A stretch of 64,000 bases of DNA from NCBI GenBank assembly GCA_900491605.1, contig UESW01004768.1, forward strand, positions 373,908 to 437,907, given 5' to 3'. Position 1 is the stretch's first letter. Every line of letters starts with the position of its first letter. Under the pieces are notes generated by a model. It had not been told where the DNA came from. It did no database searches and worked only from the letters and a program-made list of their open reading frames with translations. This document shows positions 1 through 10,901 of the stretch, piece by piece. The position numbers and the translations under genes are program-made. This stretch comes from Calamus simplicifolius (lineage: Eukaryota > Streptophyta > Magnoliopsida > Arecales > Arecaceae).

Positions 1-487
1 GCATCTTATTTCCTGAAGAGATATACTGCTCACTTCCTACTGGCTTCCTTAAGTTTTGCATACCCTGCAAAGTATTGCAAATGTGGATTGTAGAACCAGA
101 ATCAATCCACCATGTGTTATAAATAACATCAGCCATATTAGATTCATAACTGACAAGAGCTTTGACTGAAGTACTGAATTGCTCATCAATGGCCTTTAGT
201 AGCTTCCTGACATTCTCATGCTTATCGACTGAACCACGTATACCAACAGAGATTTTTGTCTTTATGAACATTACACTCAAGCGATTAGATCGCTCCCAAC
301 GTTCATAAATCGCAATCTCACTAGGAGTGCTGGTCTGAGTTACTGAAGGTGGTTCATCCTTCCTTATAGCATAATCAATGTCCATCCAGCCCAGATGAAG
401 GAGAATTCTCTCCTTCCAAACCTTATAGTTATCACCCCTCAATTCAGGTATGTCACATTTTATATCAGAGAAATTTACAGGTTGCAT
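1..487 (-). CDS. Copia gag-protease fusion, partial (runs off window)
   Basis: An uninterrupted frame of 162 codons starts at ATG 487-485 and is still open at position 1. The N-terminus (MQPVNFSDIKCDIPEL, then WKERILLHLGWMDIDYAI) has the layout of plant Copia gag. About 130 residues in, gag passes directly into an aspartic-protease start, WWIDSGSTIHICNT, with the catalytic DSGS. The rest of gag and its CCHC zinc knuckle, which normally separate these parts, are absent, so this copy carries an in-frame internal deletion. It is either a non-autonomous derivative or a degraded copy with its frame kept by chance. I see no stop or frameshift in the visible part. Gag would form the particle and the protease would process the polyprotein; the fused product probably could not package RNA through a zinc knuckle. 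Confidence 0.75.
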   Translation of the reverse strand, partial: MQPVNFSDIKCDIPELRGDNYKVWKERILLHLGWMDIDYAIRKDEPPSVTQTSTPSEIAIYERWERSNRLSVMFIKTKISVGIRGSVDKHENVRKLLKAIDEQFSTSVKALVSYESNMADVIYNTWWIDSGSTIHICNTLQGMQNLRKPVGSEQYISSGNKM

Positions 488-574
488 AACTGCAAAATTA
501 AATATACATGCTTATTATCAAAAATTGAGGCTAATAAAATGCTTTACCAATGTAAATCATGCATTTAGAAACCA

Positions 575-1725
575 GTGAATCTACTGACATAAAACTTGCT
601 GTGGGCTAAAGCTCTAATTCAATTAGATTCACTTAAGTCTGTATGATAAAACTATCAAATTATGTTCCTTCTTTCTAATTCCTGTGAGTAGATTAGAAAA
701 ATATAATTTGATATTTTATCTTAATTAATTATGTAAATAGTGAATCTGCTGACATAAAACTTGCCTGTGGCTAAAGCTTTAATTCAATTAGATTCACTTA
801 AGTCTGTATGATAAAACTATCAAATTATATTCCTTCTTTCTAATGGGTAGATTAGAAAAATATAATTTAATATTTTATCTTAATTAATTATATAAATAGT
901 GAATCTACTGACATAAAACTTGCCTGTGGGCTAAAGCTTAATTCAATTAGATTCACTTAAGTCTGTATGATAAAACTATCAAATTATGTTCCTTCTTTCT
1001 AATTCCTATGGGTAGATTAGAAAAATATATTTGATATTTTATCTTAATTAATTATGTAAATAGTGAATCTGCTGACATAAAACTTGCCTGTGGGCTAAAG
1101 CTTTAATTCAATTAGATTCACTTAAGTCTGTATGATAAAACTATCAAATTATGTTCCTTCTTTCTAATGGATAGATTAGAAAAATATAATTTGATATTTT
1201 ATTTAATTAATTATATAAATACAAAACAATGAATTTACTGACATAAAACTTGCCTGTGGGCTAAAGTTTTAATTCAATTAGATTCACTTAAGTCTGTATG
1301 ATAAACTATCAAATTATGTTCCTTCTTTCTAATTCCTGTGGATAGATTAGAAAAATATAATTTGATATTTTATCTTAATTAATTATTTAAATAGCGAATC
1401 TACTGACATAAAACTTGCTGTGGGCTAAAGTTTAATTCAATTAGATTCACTTAAGTCTGTATGATAAAACTATCAAATTATGTTCCTTCTTTCTAAATGG
1501 GTAGATTAGAAAATATAATTTAATATTTTATCTTAATTAATTATTTAAATATCTACTTACATAAAACTTGCTTGTGGGCTAAAGTTTTAATTCAATTAGA
1601 TTCACTTAAGTCTATATGATAAAACTATCAAATTATGTTCCTTCTTTCTAATTCTTGTGGATAGATTAGAAAATATAATTTAATATTTTATCCTAATTAA
1701 TTATATAAATATTGAATTGACACTT
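575..1725. repeat. Tandem repeat, about 7 units of 155-170 bp, in Copia leader
   Basis: The segment beginning near TGAATCTACTGACATAAAAC recurs at about 576, 739, 900, 1064, 1231, 1396 and 1552. Each unit contains the blocks TTAGATTCACTTAAGTC, ATAAAACTATCAAATTATG and TTTCTAAT...ATTAGAAA. Units differ by small indels, such as presence or absence of TTCCTGTG. Each unit holds inverted repeats: GTGAATCTA with TAGATTCAC, TGATA with TATCA, and TTTCTAAT with ATTAGAAA. The array lies between gag and the primer site, so it would be in the 5' untranslated part of the element RNA. The sequence is about 75% A+T and has no coding potential. Confidence 0.9.
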
Positions 1726-2139
1726 GCATGTTGTAATTTTATTCTATGATAATTAATTACAATTAATGTTTATTATTTATGTGATTTATTAACTTTATTA
1801 TACAATTTTATAATTAAGGATGATGTCGCTACTCCTCAATTATTCAATTGTATTTATCACTTAGACATTTTTTAAATTTTATGCTCAATTATCACTTAAG
1901 ATGCATGCATAATTCATAAAATTTATACACATAAATTCTAAATATAATTGAACATAAATAGGCCAGACCAATGGCCCAACCACTTGATGGACGAGCCAGC
2001 AGCCCGTCATCTTCACCCAATTCCAATAGTTTAATTTAACCAAAAAATCTCTCAATCACCTCAAAAAATAGTATGACCAAGACTGTCACACGATTCAGAC
2101 TGAATGCGCAGCCCAATCTGATGCAAACAATATTGGACC
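1726..2139. other. AT-rich leader sequence without a gene
   Basis: AT-rich sequence of the Copia leader between the tandem array and the GC-rich block. I see no ORF, RNA gene or clear repeat in it. It becomes GC-rich towards 2140. Confidence 0.5.
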
Positions 2140-2355
2140 CACAGCCCAGCTGCCCGCAGCTGGCCAGTCTGACCGCTGGGCCAGGCAATGGGCCAGCCTG
2201 GCCCAGGCGCTGGGCCAGGCCTGGCCAGCGCTGGTAGCACCTGGGCGCTGGCCCATCACGCTGGCCAGCTGCCTGGCCCATGCGCTGGGCCAGCCTGCTG
2301 CTGGCCAGCGCCTGGCCCAGGTGCTGGGCCAGCCAGCGCCTTGCGCTGGCATTTT
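2140..2355. repeat. GC-rich block of interleaved CTGGCC/GGCCAG palindromic microrepeats
   Basis: About 215 bp are built almost entirely from CTGGGCCAG, CTGGCCCAG, GGCGCTGG and GCTGGCCAGC words in both orientations, inside sequence that is otherwise very AT-rich. Short ORFs appear on both strands here because the words contain no stop codons; they encode Gly/Ala/Pro/Trp low-complexity strings and are not genes. The block sits in the leader region of the Copia element and would give strong secondary structure. Confidence 0.8.
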
Positions 2356-3000
2356 TTTTTAAATCCTAAATGCCACATGTTTTTTTTTAATTCTATATGG
2401 TCAGCACGTTTTCTATAAGAGGCATTTTTCATTCGTCCTCATTCCGTGCACATATCCGAAGCAAGGAAACCCACGCTTCCTCATCTCATGGTGATTTAAT
2501 CGTGAGATATTTGAATTTATCTTTTATTTAAACTATATCCAAAAGGGTGAGAGAATAGATAAATGCATGCTTTATGGCATAAATCTTACTGATCAATCTC
2601 TTAAATAAAACTGAATTAAATAAACTGAATACTAAGAGTTTATCAGATCCCTAAAATAAAACTGAATATTAAGAGTTTATCATATCCCTTTCAGATGATT
2701 CTTGATGACCTATTAACTCTTCCGGTACGCAGGTAGTTGGGTCAAACGCACCAAGGTACTACATTAGCCTTCCTTATTGGTACGTCCCTAATATCCTACC
2801 GTACACCCATTGGGTGAAATAATCCAGGGTACTACCAGTAGCCTCCCCTTTGGACTATCCCTAAACGAGAGAAATAGAGATCAAGAATATCTTGTCCCTC
2901 TTTATCAAATAAATCATATAAAGATTGTTTCACAGGGATTTTATCAGATCCGTATATTAATGGAAACAATCCTAATAATCAAGACAGAGGTATTTTTACA
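2356..3000. other. Copia leader sequence, no gene
   Basis: Leader sequence between the GC-rich block and the primer site. It holds a short direct duplication (AAGAGTTTATCAGATCCC/AAGAGTTTATCATATCCC near 2634 and 2671). The small ORFs across it have no recognisable domain and are not supported as genes. Confidence 0.5.
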
Positions 3001-3013
3001 GGTTCTGATACCA
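3001..3013 (-). other. Primer-binding site (initiator-Met tRNA type)
   Basis: On the minus strand it reads TGGTATCAGAACC, two bases away from the LTR end. Copia elements of plants are usually primed by the 3' end of initiator tRNA-Met (TGGTATCAGAGC...). The match is good except near its 3' end. The site fixes the minus orientation of the element and the inner end of the LTR. Confidence 0.75.
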
Positions 3014-3015
3014 AA

Positions 3016-3541
3016 TGATAGACTAAATTTAAATATATTGATCCCTATCATATATGCGGAAATATGGGACCAATATATTTATCCTAAATAATAAAGGAAA
3101 GATCGATAAATACCTCCAGCCATTGCTTGATTTTCTTCCAGATAAGGGTAAGGATCTTCCACACCTTGCGGTCTCTCTCAGGGATGGTGTAAACTTTCTC
3201 GATGAGACCATGCACAGAGACCTACCCGTTTTATAAACCTTTATGCCTTATCTGTCCATGCCGCTTTAAACGGATATGGTTGAAGGATTCTTATCTCAAT
3301 CATGAATTCAAATTTAAACGGATATGGTTAAGGGTTTCTTATCTCAATCGTGAATTCAAAATTTGAATTCACATAATCTCTCAAGATCAGAATATAGGAC
3401 CACCTTAGTCGTATCTGACCGATACACTTAATGAAGAAAAACCAATAGTGCTGCCATACGTGAGCATGATCAATCAGCGCACGCTCCTGCACAGCGTGTG
3501 GTGCAGAAGGACTTTTTCTTGGCGTGGTTAGAAAGATATCA
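3016..3541 (-). repeat. 5' LTR of the partial Copia element
   Basis: The ends form a short inverted repeat (TGATA at 3016, TATCA ending at 3541). On the minus strand a TATA box (TATAAAA, 3235-3229) lies in a suitable place for the LTR promoter. The LTR contains a 48-bp direct duplication beginning AAACGGATATGGTT at 3268 and 3316. The partner LTR is outside the window, so the outer boundary is inferred. Confidence 0.6.
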
Positions 3542-3582
3542 GTCAACTATCCAATAGCATAGCATGTATAGTTTTCTTTTCT

Positions 3583-3605
3583 TTCTCTCTCTCTCTCTCT
3601 CTCTC
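3583..3605. repeat. (CT)n microsatellite
   Basis: An uninterrupted CT dinucleotide tract of about 23 bases follows a T/C-rich run, between the Copia LTR and the solo LTR. Confidence 0.9.
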
Positions 3606-3639
3606 AATTTATGGGACAAAGAAACTTAGATGGAGTGGT

Positions 3640-5977
3640 TGTTGGGAATTTCGTGTATTTTTATATGAATCAAATTCATATATTATGCAGCGGAAGATAA
3701 AATAAATACGAATTTAAATTTTAAAGCCCAAGATCCTCAGGAAATAAATTCAGTTAATAAAAAATAATAGAAGATTAAATAATAAATCATACATATGTTC
3801 TTTATCGAAGATGAAGAATGATGAAGCCGATAAACGACTTAACTAGCCATCCACACGTCCAGCCTTTAATGGTGATCCATGCAGAGATCTTTGGATGATG
3901 TCCTCTCAGGATTGAATGATGACCTTCCAGCGAGGGATGCTAGCACCTTTTTTTCTTCTTCAATTAATTTTTTAAATCAAAAGAGAGAATAATTTCTTGA
4001 TCCATATCAAATCTTGATCAATTAAGAGAAAAAAGATTTCTTGATCAAGATCAAATCTTGATCAACCAAGAGAGAAGAAAAAGCCTCCTTTTAATCCACC
4101 CAAGAAGAGAGAAAGAGGCATCTTCAACCATCCAAAAGGATGTGGGACATATAAGAGAGAGGATGTCCTAGAGAGAGAAAGGATATTTTAGAAAGAGAAA
4201 GTGAGGTGTAGGTATCCAAGAGAGAGAAAGGAGGAGTTAGGCGTATGTTTCCAAGGGGGGTGTATCTCTCCTTTTATGTTCCATAAAAAGAAAGATTTTG
4301 TTCCAATGACCCAACTATGTAACCATATCAAGTTATAATAAAATATCTTAATAAATTTAGGATATTTATTATCATGATCATGTTAGGATTATAACCATCA
4401 AACCATATTAGTAGGAAATTGGTTATCCCATGAAACCAATACCCCAACCTTTATTTGGCTTCATGATGATGCCCAAATCATGGGTGTTTCCTCCTCCATG
4501 GCATGGAGATGGGTCATGCCCATCACATGGGCATGGATCCATTCTTTACGTGGCACGATCTCAGCCCTCGGTTCAATTGAATTTTATAAATTAAATCATG
4601 TTATCATATAGACCCAATTAAACACCATATTTTAATCCCAATTAATCTAAGTCGTTCATCACTTGGACCAAGCCTAATTGGGTATCCAATTAATAAATTT
4701 TATATGCACATCATATGTACAAAAGGTCTCTCTCTCTTGGATACAAAATACTTTCCTCTATAATGAATCCTATTCATCAATTTCATGTTCTCTCATTAAG
4801 ATTGAGTCAAACCAAATCCTAATTAATTGGTTATCTAATCTAAATTAAGTATAACTTAATTCCCATTTTAACTTCATTCAAAGTCTCTTTAATGCGTATG
4901 ACACATTAGGTCCCTTAACACGTTGGTAATAATCATATCCCTAATATTGACCCTAAGGATGACCTAGTCAACACTTTGTCCAAGTCAATTCTTTGATCAA
5001 ATCAACTCCTTGACCAAATTAAAGAATCCATGATTATAGATCATAAGTGGCTTCTAGCAAAGCATCATGACCACCTAAGTGTTAAGGGTTTTGTTGACGT
5101 GATCATTAACATCTATCCATGAACGGTTACCGTATGATTCAATCCCTTCATCACATATCCCAGATCAATTAGTGATATAGCATGTATCAACCCTGTAATT
5201 TATCTTTGTTTACTTGATCTCAAGAAAAATTGACACATGAATTGAAACTTCGAAACCATTTCGAATTCGAACTCAACCTTGTAAGGATTTAATAGTCAAT
5301 TCTGTCCATCAAGTGACCATGGGATATAACTCTCTCTATCAAGAAAGATGAATCCTATCTTGATCAAATACCACCTTCATGTTCATCATGTTATATCCAA
5401 CCGACACCATATTTGTCACCTGTGGCTAGAGCAACATTTGCATGTCGTCAAAGCATAATATTCCACACATGAGGTGCAATGAAGATTTTAAGTCAAAGGA
5501 TCACTAGCACCACCATCATCAGAAATTAACCATCGACACTATATAGAATATCTATATGGGATCTCTATGCAGGTTATCCAATGCATCGTTACAATAATGA
5601 GCATCCGCACACCTATCCAAGTTTCTTCATACTTTAGCTTGCGAGATCAGCTGCTCACTACAAGGGTAAAGATATGTAATGTGTGCTAGTCTCAATGGCG
5701 TTCTACAGTGCTCAATCCTGTCTATGTATCAACTAGGACAATTTAAAGAATTGAACCATAATGTGTAATTTTGAATCTTACAATTTGTAATCTCTATTAC
5801 AAATTTCATATACACAGTTCACATTCTTTTGGACTTTATCTCATAGGTAAAATATATTTAATATATATAAGAATTATACCTGGACAGATAAAGAAACCAA
5901 TAAATTTGATTTGCATTTATAATGAAATGTGTGCAAACAAGCATCTAATTCGATTGGATATAGGGCACACACTAACA
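3640..5977 (-). mobile_element. Solo LTR of a Copia-type element
   Basis: The plus strand begins TGTTGGGAATTTCG and ends CACACACTAACA, i.e. TGTT/AACA inverted ends over 2338 bp. The flanks are GTGGT (3635-3639) and GTGAT (5978-5982), a 5-bp target duplication with one mismatch. The order of internal motifs (a GCGGAAGATAAAATAAA-like block near the left end, a GGTTACCGTATGATTCA block near 5123) resembles the longer Copia LTRs at 13371 and 21004 but is much diverged. There is no primer site or coding sequence, so it fits unequal recombination between the two LTRs of an old insertion. Orientation is inferred from that resemblance. Confidence 0.7.
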
Positions 5978-6303
5978 GTGATTATTTCTTCCTTCCCATC
6001 ATACTATCGTTAAGTCTTTGATCAAGATTTTCTTTTGGTGTAATATAGCCTTTCAGAGCAAGGAATAGCCAAACTAATATATGAGATTTGAGATGACTAT
6101 TGAGAAGGTCGTTGCGAGTGGGTTTCAATAATTGGTGCAGAATGGACATGTTTAAGTTCCTAAAATGTTCATGCCATTATACATGTCCATGTATATTAAG
6201 TTTATGTGGTTCTGGTGAAATTGACTCACTTGATGAGTTTTTAATTTACAAAACTAGAAATTCTTGTCAATGTTGTTGTTGGTGTCAACAACTAAAGTGA
6301 GCT
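5978..6303. other. Intergenic DNA, nothing recognised
   Basis: This is the remaining host DNA between the solo LTR and the Tat-type Gypsy element. The small ORFs here have no recognisable domain. The last five bases (GAGCT, 6299-6303) are the left copy of the Gypsy target duplication. Confidence 0.6.
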
Positions 6304-8177
6304 TATTGCTGCCAGATCACCTTTAATGAGCATCAAGTGGGCAGAAATTCTCGCGGGCCTTCGAAGGAACGGCGAGACCCCTTCCTTCGCTCGGGAACCT
6401 GCAAGGAAAATCCTGGACCGGTGACTCCGACGGGGACCCTCCGATGCCAAGTTAGTGAATTGGAGAACAGGGTTGATGCCGACACCGTGACCAAGGCCTA
6501 GATTGGCTGCGACCGACACGAAAGTCGAGGTGGGTCGTAGCCGATACGGAGATCGAGATAGGCCGTGGTTGATGCCGACACCGTGACCAAAGCCTAGACT
6601 GGCCGCGGCCGACATAGAAGTCAAGGTGGGCCATAGCCGACGCGGAGGTCGAGATAGGTCGTGGTTGATGCCGACATTGTGACCAAGGCCTAGACTGGCC
6701 GATGCATGTCGTAGCGCAACGATTTAAACACCTTAATTTTACTATTAGGATAGCGAGAGTAAGGGATCGATTCCACAGGGACTTTAGCGATTATCTTGAA
6801 ATAATTTTATAAATTTAACTAAATAGATAACTAAGTAGATAATTAATAGTGCAAAATAATAAGATATGGTTTATCTTATTAGAGCACGGCTCGTACTCGT
6901 AGATCACGGCCCGTCCCTTTTAAGAATAAATCAGTCTAAATTATTTTCACTTAAATAAAATTTAATAACAATTAAATATGCATAAAACTTTGTTTCAATA
7001 ACATCCAAGAGTGCATATTAAAATCTAAAATAAAAGAGTTTTAATTTCTGATAGTAATAAAAGAGCAACAAATTCTTCCTACACCAAACCAAATATGGGA
7101 TGAACGGTTCGGAGACAAGCTAAACCGGGTGCTGCATTTCTTCCTTCACAGACGCCAAGCCACGGACGCAGCGCATGGAACAGAGGACTCCACGAAACCC
7201 ATGAACAGAGCATCCGCCAAGCCACGGACGCAGCGCATGGAACAGAGGACTCCATGGACGCGGAACCCACGTGCACGAACGCAGAATAGCCTCTCCCTTG
7301 CTCACGAACCCTGGATGCAGATCGTTGGACTCCCCCTGCTGCTATTTGTAGAAGTCCAGACGCGGGTTTGATGCGGTGAGGAATCCTGTTTCAAAACAGA
7401 GACAACAAAGCGGAAGCAACGAAAATAACAAAGAAATCTAGATAAATAATTAATAAAATTTAAATTCCTTATGAAGGAATTTAATTCTCTCAATTTGATA
7501 ACTTTCAATCTAATCTATTCCTTAATTGGTGGAGGAAACTGTTAGAATTTGAATGGAGAAGAATCGACAGAAACAGGGAGCTGGGCTGAGATAATGATGA
7601 AGTCTGCAACGTATTTGCCATTTTTACTTTGAAATCCGTGTTAAATCCTTATAAAATCAATTTCGAGCTCATCTTAAATCCGATTTGAGTGCCGTTTACG
7701 TCGTTAAATCCCTAAAATCGAGCTTTTTAAGTTGATAAGATTTTATCTAAAATATTATATAAAATATTAAAATAATAAATAATAATAGGTACGTTAAATT
7801 ATTTATTAATAGGTTTAATGATAATTATTTATGCATTTATCAGCCACGGCCGATACGGAAGTCGAGGTGGGCCATAGCCGATACGGAGGTCGAGATGGGC
7901 CGTGACCGTTGCGGAGGTCGAGATAGGCCGTGGTTGATATCGGTACCGTGACCAAGGCCCAGACGGGCCGCAAACGACATGAAAGTCGAGGTGGGCCATA
8001 GCTGATGCGGAGGTCAAGATGGACCGTGGCCGATACGGAGGTCGAGATGGGCCGTGGCCGATGCCAATACCGAGACCCAAGCCTAGACGGGCCGCGGTCG
8101 ATACGGAAGTCGAGGTGGGCCGTGTTGAGCCCAATCGCCAAGGAATTAGCTCGCGTACTCTTTGACCCGATCGGCCA
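6304..8177 (-). repeat. 3' LTR of the Tat-type Gypsy element (interrupted, internally deleted)
   Basis: It matches the 5' LTR closely at both ends: 6304-6470 with 27145-27312, and 7843-8177 with the minisatellite part ending at 28319. The U3 end reads, on the plus strand, CTCTTTGACCCGATCGGC. Compared with the 5' LTR it lacks the roughly 400 bp that hold the TATA box (27313-27690 region) and contains a foreign insert at about 6703-7842. The GC-rich minisatellite (units such as GTCGAGATAGGCCGTGGTTG) is present on both sides of that insert. Confidence 0.85.
6703..7842 (-). mobile_element. Insertion in the Gypsy 3' LTR, probably a solo LTR
   Basis: The GC-rich minisatellite of the LTR is abruptly replaced by 1.14 kb of AT-rich DNA and resumes afterwards. 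On the minus strand the insert starts TGATAAATGCATAAATAATT and ends with ...CCCTGTGGAATCGATCCC...GCTACGACA, giving TG...CA ends. A CTGTGGAATCGATCCC-like block near the 3' end is common in LTRs of Athila/Tat-type Gypsy elements. The flanks GCCGA and GCCAC would be a decayed 5-bp duplication. It contains a tandem copy of a GCCACGGACGCAGCGCATGG segment (about 7158 and 7220). No protein is encoded. The exact ends are uncertain by a few bases. Confidence 0.6.
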
Positions 8178-8465
8178 TATCAGATGCCCCCCATCCCTGA
8201 GCTGGTGTCACCATCCAAGCGAAAAGGGCGTCGTCATCTGTGCATCCTAACCATCGGATTCGCCTTGAGGTCAGGGAGCAGTCTGGGATCCCCAAGATAT
8301 CGGTGATCATCATTAAGCCGTCAAATCACTGGCATCAATACATTCTGATTGGTTGGGGGTCCCATCTATCGCGTGCCCGGAGCATCGCCACACAGTCCTC
8401 CTCAATGGATAGCATCCGCGTGGCAGGCGCATCGGGCGGGACGATTTTGAAGATGCCGATAAAAA

Positions 8466-8474
8466 TTTTATAAG
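8466..8474 (+). promoter_or_regulatory. Candidate TATA box for the antisense ORF
   Basis: TTTTATAAG lies about 110 bp upstream of the first ATG (8583) of the plus-strand ORF, with an ATTGGTTGG (CCAAT-like) block at about 8350. Spacing suits a plant RNA polymerase II promoter with a short leader. This is a positional inference only. Confidence 0.35.
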
Positions 8475-8582
8475 CGAGGACGTGCCCTAGCTTCGATTTC
8501 ACCTACCACGCAGAGCCTCTTCCCCTTCCAGCTTGAGAGCTCCTCCAACTCCTTCTTCTTCCTTTGTCCAGGTTAGTTCCCC

Positions 8583-10901
8583 ATGCCTTCACAGTCGTCT
8601 TCTTCTTATTCGTCCTCTCGGTCCTCCATGAACCATACCTCTCCGACCCATAGGGCCATGGCCAAGGAACCGGCTGTTAGGAGTCCGTCGGCAACTGTAA
8701 CCCCACCTCCTAGGGCAGCTCCGTCTTCCAAGGCGAGCAGCGGTTCCCCTGAGGGGACCGCCTCCACTGTCACTTCCGTTGACCTTGCGACCTTTAGGAC
8801 AGCCTATAAAATACCCAAAGAGGTGCGACTGATCGCACCGGGCCCCAACGACAGGGTAACCTCTCCCCTCGGGGGATAGCCCTTTATGAGGAATTTTTTA
8901 AGGCCGGTCTTCATCTTCGTCTTCACCCTTTCATCATCAATCTCCTCGATAGATACGAGTTGGTCCTAGCTCAACTAGTCCCCAATTCCATCAGGGCCAT
9001 TTGTGCCTTCTTGGTATTGACTCACCTCCAAGGTCTCCCGAGTAACATTTCCCTCTTTCGCAGCCTGTATACCATTTGGGCTCAATCCGGTTGGTGGCTA
9101 TTTACCCCCAGCCAGATAGAGCCCTTAGGTTAGGTCTCCCTTCGTCCATAAAGGGGTGAAAATCCCGGTTCTTCTTCGCCGAAGTGGAGGGGATAAGGAG
9201 GGAATGGGGTACACCCAATACTGAGGCTAACAAGAACATCTCGGTAGTACCGAGAGATCAAGAAGCCTTCAATCTTCTCCTAGCAACTAAACTCCCATCA
9301 TACCGAGAGATATTGTCGGAGGACAACCTCCGACACACCGGCATCACCCCTGATGATGGTGATGGCCTCTTTAAAGATGACATTTTCCTTTTGATCCCCA
9401 TTTTTTTAGCACATTCGTTTTCGTGCAGCTATGAAGATCACCATCCCGGCCGAGGCTTTTCACAAAGCCGCCATTAAGAAGAGAAAGGGGCAAAATGATG
9501 GAGCCGAGGGATCGAGAAAAAGGCCTCGATCCCAATCGCCACCTGCCCCCCGGGACGTCCCCAAGCTTCCTACTCCATCGCCCCCTCCTTATCGATCTCC
9601 TGTGCAATCACCGCCATGGCCTCCACAACGGTCGCCTACTCCGCTGCCGCCGCGGCGATCTCCCGCACCGCTGCCCCCATCGGAGTCTGCTAATCCGACC
9701 GTGGGTACGCCGCCCGAGGAGTCAAGGGCTCATGTCAGCCAGTCGACCGAGCGTCCGGATCCACCAACTACCGGGCCGGCCCCAAGGGATGATCCTCAAT
9801 CCAGTAGAGAGGCATCGGTTGATAAGAGGCAGAAGGCCGTCATCGGCTACGAGGCCCACATCGCCGCATCCGAGCCCATAGGGGACAGGATGGGACCGGT
9901 TTCCTCGCGGCTGTCTCTTATGAACCACCCCCACCTCGCCTAGAAGCTGCTGTCAGCGGCATCTACTCCTGCAATTCGGGAGGAGATAATTCGGACCAAC
10001 TCCCGAATCCTCTTCAAAGACGGTCAGACGGCCATGCTCCAGGTAAGCAGCCGTTTACATTCTAATCCTGTTCGTTTTCTATGTATCTATTTTAGGTAAC
10101 TGACATTGGCCTAGATGTGTAGATGGTAAACATCTTCAACCATACCCAATCCCTTGTCGCCAGCGGGGAGCGTCGACTCGATCGCTACCTACAAGAAGCC
10201 TTTGAGTACCGAGACGAGCTACGAAAGCTGAAGACGCTCTCAAGCTGACTCAGGCTGGAGAAGCAGAGATGCTCGAAATAGTCCGGTCTCAAGCGTAGGA
10301 CAAAATGATAGCAGCACAACAACAGATGTGCAAGGCCCTCGAGCGCGCTCTCACCGCCGAGGGGAAGTTGATGGCCGCCGAGGCGGAATTGGACGACGTC
10401 AAGACCCAGCTCGAAGTGGCGAAATTCGAGCTGATATCTTCCGAGGAGAAAACTGAAATCGCCAAGGAAGTGGCCCGCCTAGCTGACTTCAAAACTGCTA
10501 AGGTCGCGAAGGCAGTAAAAGCCGCCGATAAGAGGGCAGCCGAGGCCGAAGCGGCGGCTCGGGCCGCTATGGAGAAAATGGCTGAGGTGGCGGGGAAAGC
10601 CGTGAAAAACTACCAGAACTCTCCAGCCTTCGCCAATGAGGTGGCCGAGGCGAGGAAGAAAGCCATGGAGAACTATCGGAATTCCCCAGTCTTCATTGAG
10701 GAGGTGGCCGAAGCGGGAGCCGACGCCTATCTTCATGGTTTTCATTGCTGCCGAGACAAGGCAATGAAGGTCTTTGGTGTCGAAGGCCTTAAAGATTTAG
10801 AACCCGAAGAAGGAGACCTCGAGGGTGAAGATGTCCACCAGGGTTCCGCTCCGGCCGATGATACCACCCCCCTAGCTGACACCGCTCCAGCGAAGGACTG
10901 A
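8583..10901 (+). pseudogene. Antisense extra ORF (aORF) of the Tat-type Gypsy element, broken
   Basis: Coding-like sequence runs on the plus strand, opposite to gag-pol, between pol and the 3' LTR. It starts with a Ser/Pro-rich N-terminus (8583), then a region ending with PRDQEAFNLLLATKLPSYRE (near 9263) that resembles the plant 'putative gypsy type transposon' domain. A Pro/Arg-rich linker follows (9431-9943), then a long Ala/Lys/Glu-rich coiled-coil-like tail (10305-10901) with a repeated NSP(A/V)F...EVAEA motif. Breaks include a frameshift at about 8875, a stop at 9131, a stop at 9941 and others before 10300. A candidate intron (GTAAGC at 10043 to TTTTAG at 10095) keeps the frame but is only 53 bp. 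Such ORFs are known in Tat elements such as Grande and RIRE2; their function is unknown. Confidence 0.7.

Larger units (their letters stand above)
1..3541 (-). mobile_element. Partial Ty1/Copia retrotransposon (5' half)
   Basis: Read on the minus strand, the order is LTR (3541-3016), primer-binding site (3013-3001), a 2.5-kb leader rich in repeats, then a gag/protease reading frame that leaves the window at position 1. The order, the initiator-Met-tRNA-like primer site and the gag/protease protein identify a Copia element. Pol and the 3' LTR, if present, lie to the left of the window. The leader is unusually long for Copia. The LTR boundaries rest on TGATA/TATCA ends and on adjacency to the primer site, because no second LTR is visible for comparison. 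Confidence 0.75.

Noticed and set aside
2036..2418. Three ORFs of 76-85 codons
   Set aside because: Frames through the CTGGCC word block; Trp/Gly/Ala/Pro low complexity.
7079..7371. Overlapping ORFs on both strands
   Set aside because: They lie in the LTR-like insert and come from a tandemly duplicated GC-rich segment.
9495..9881. 128-codon plus-strand ORF
   Set aside because: Alternative frame of the Pro-rich linker of the antisense ORF.
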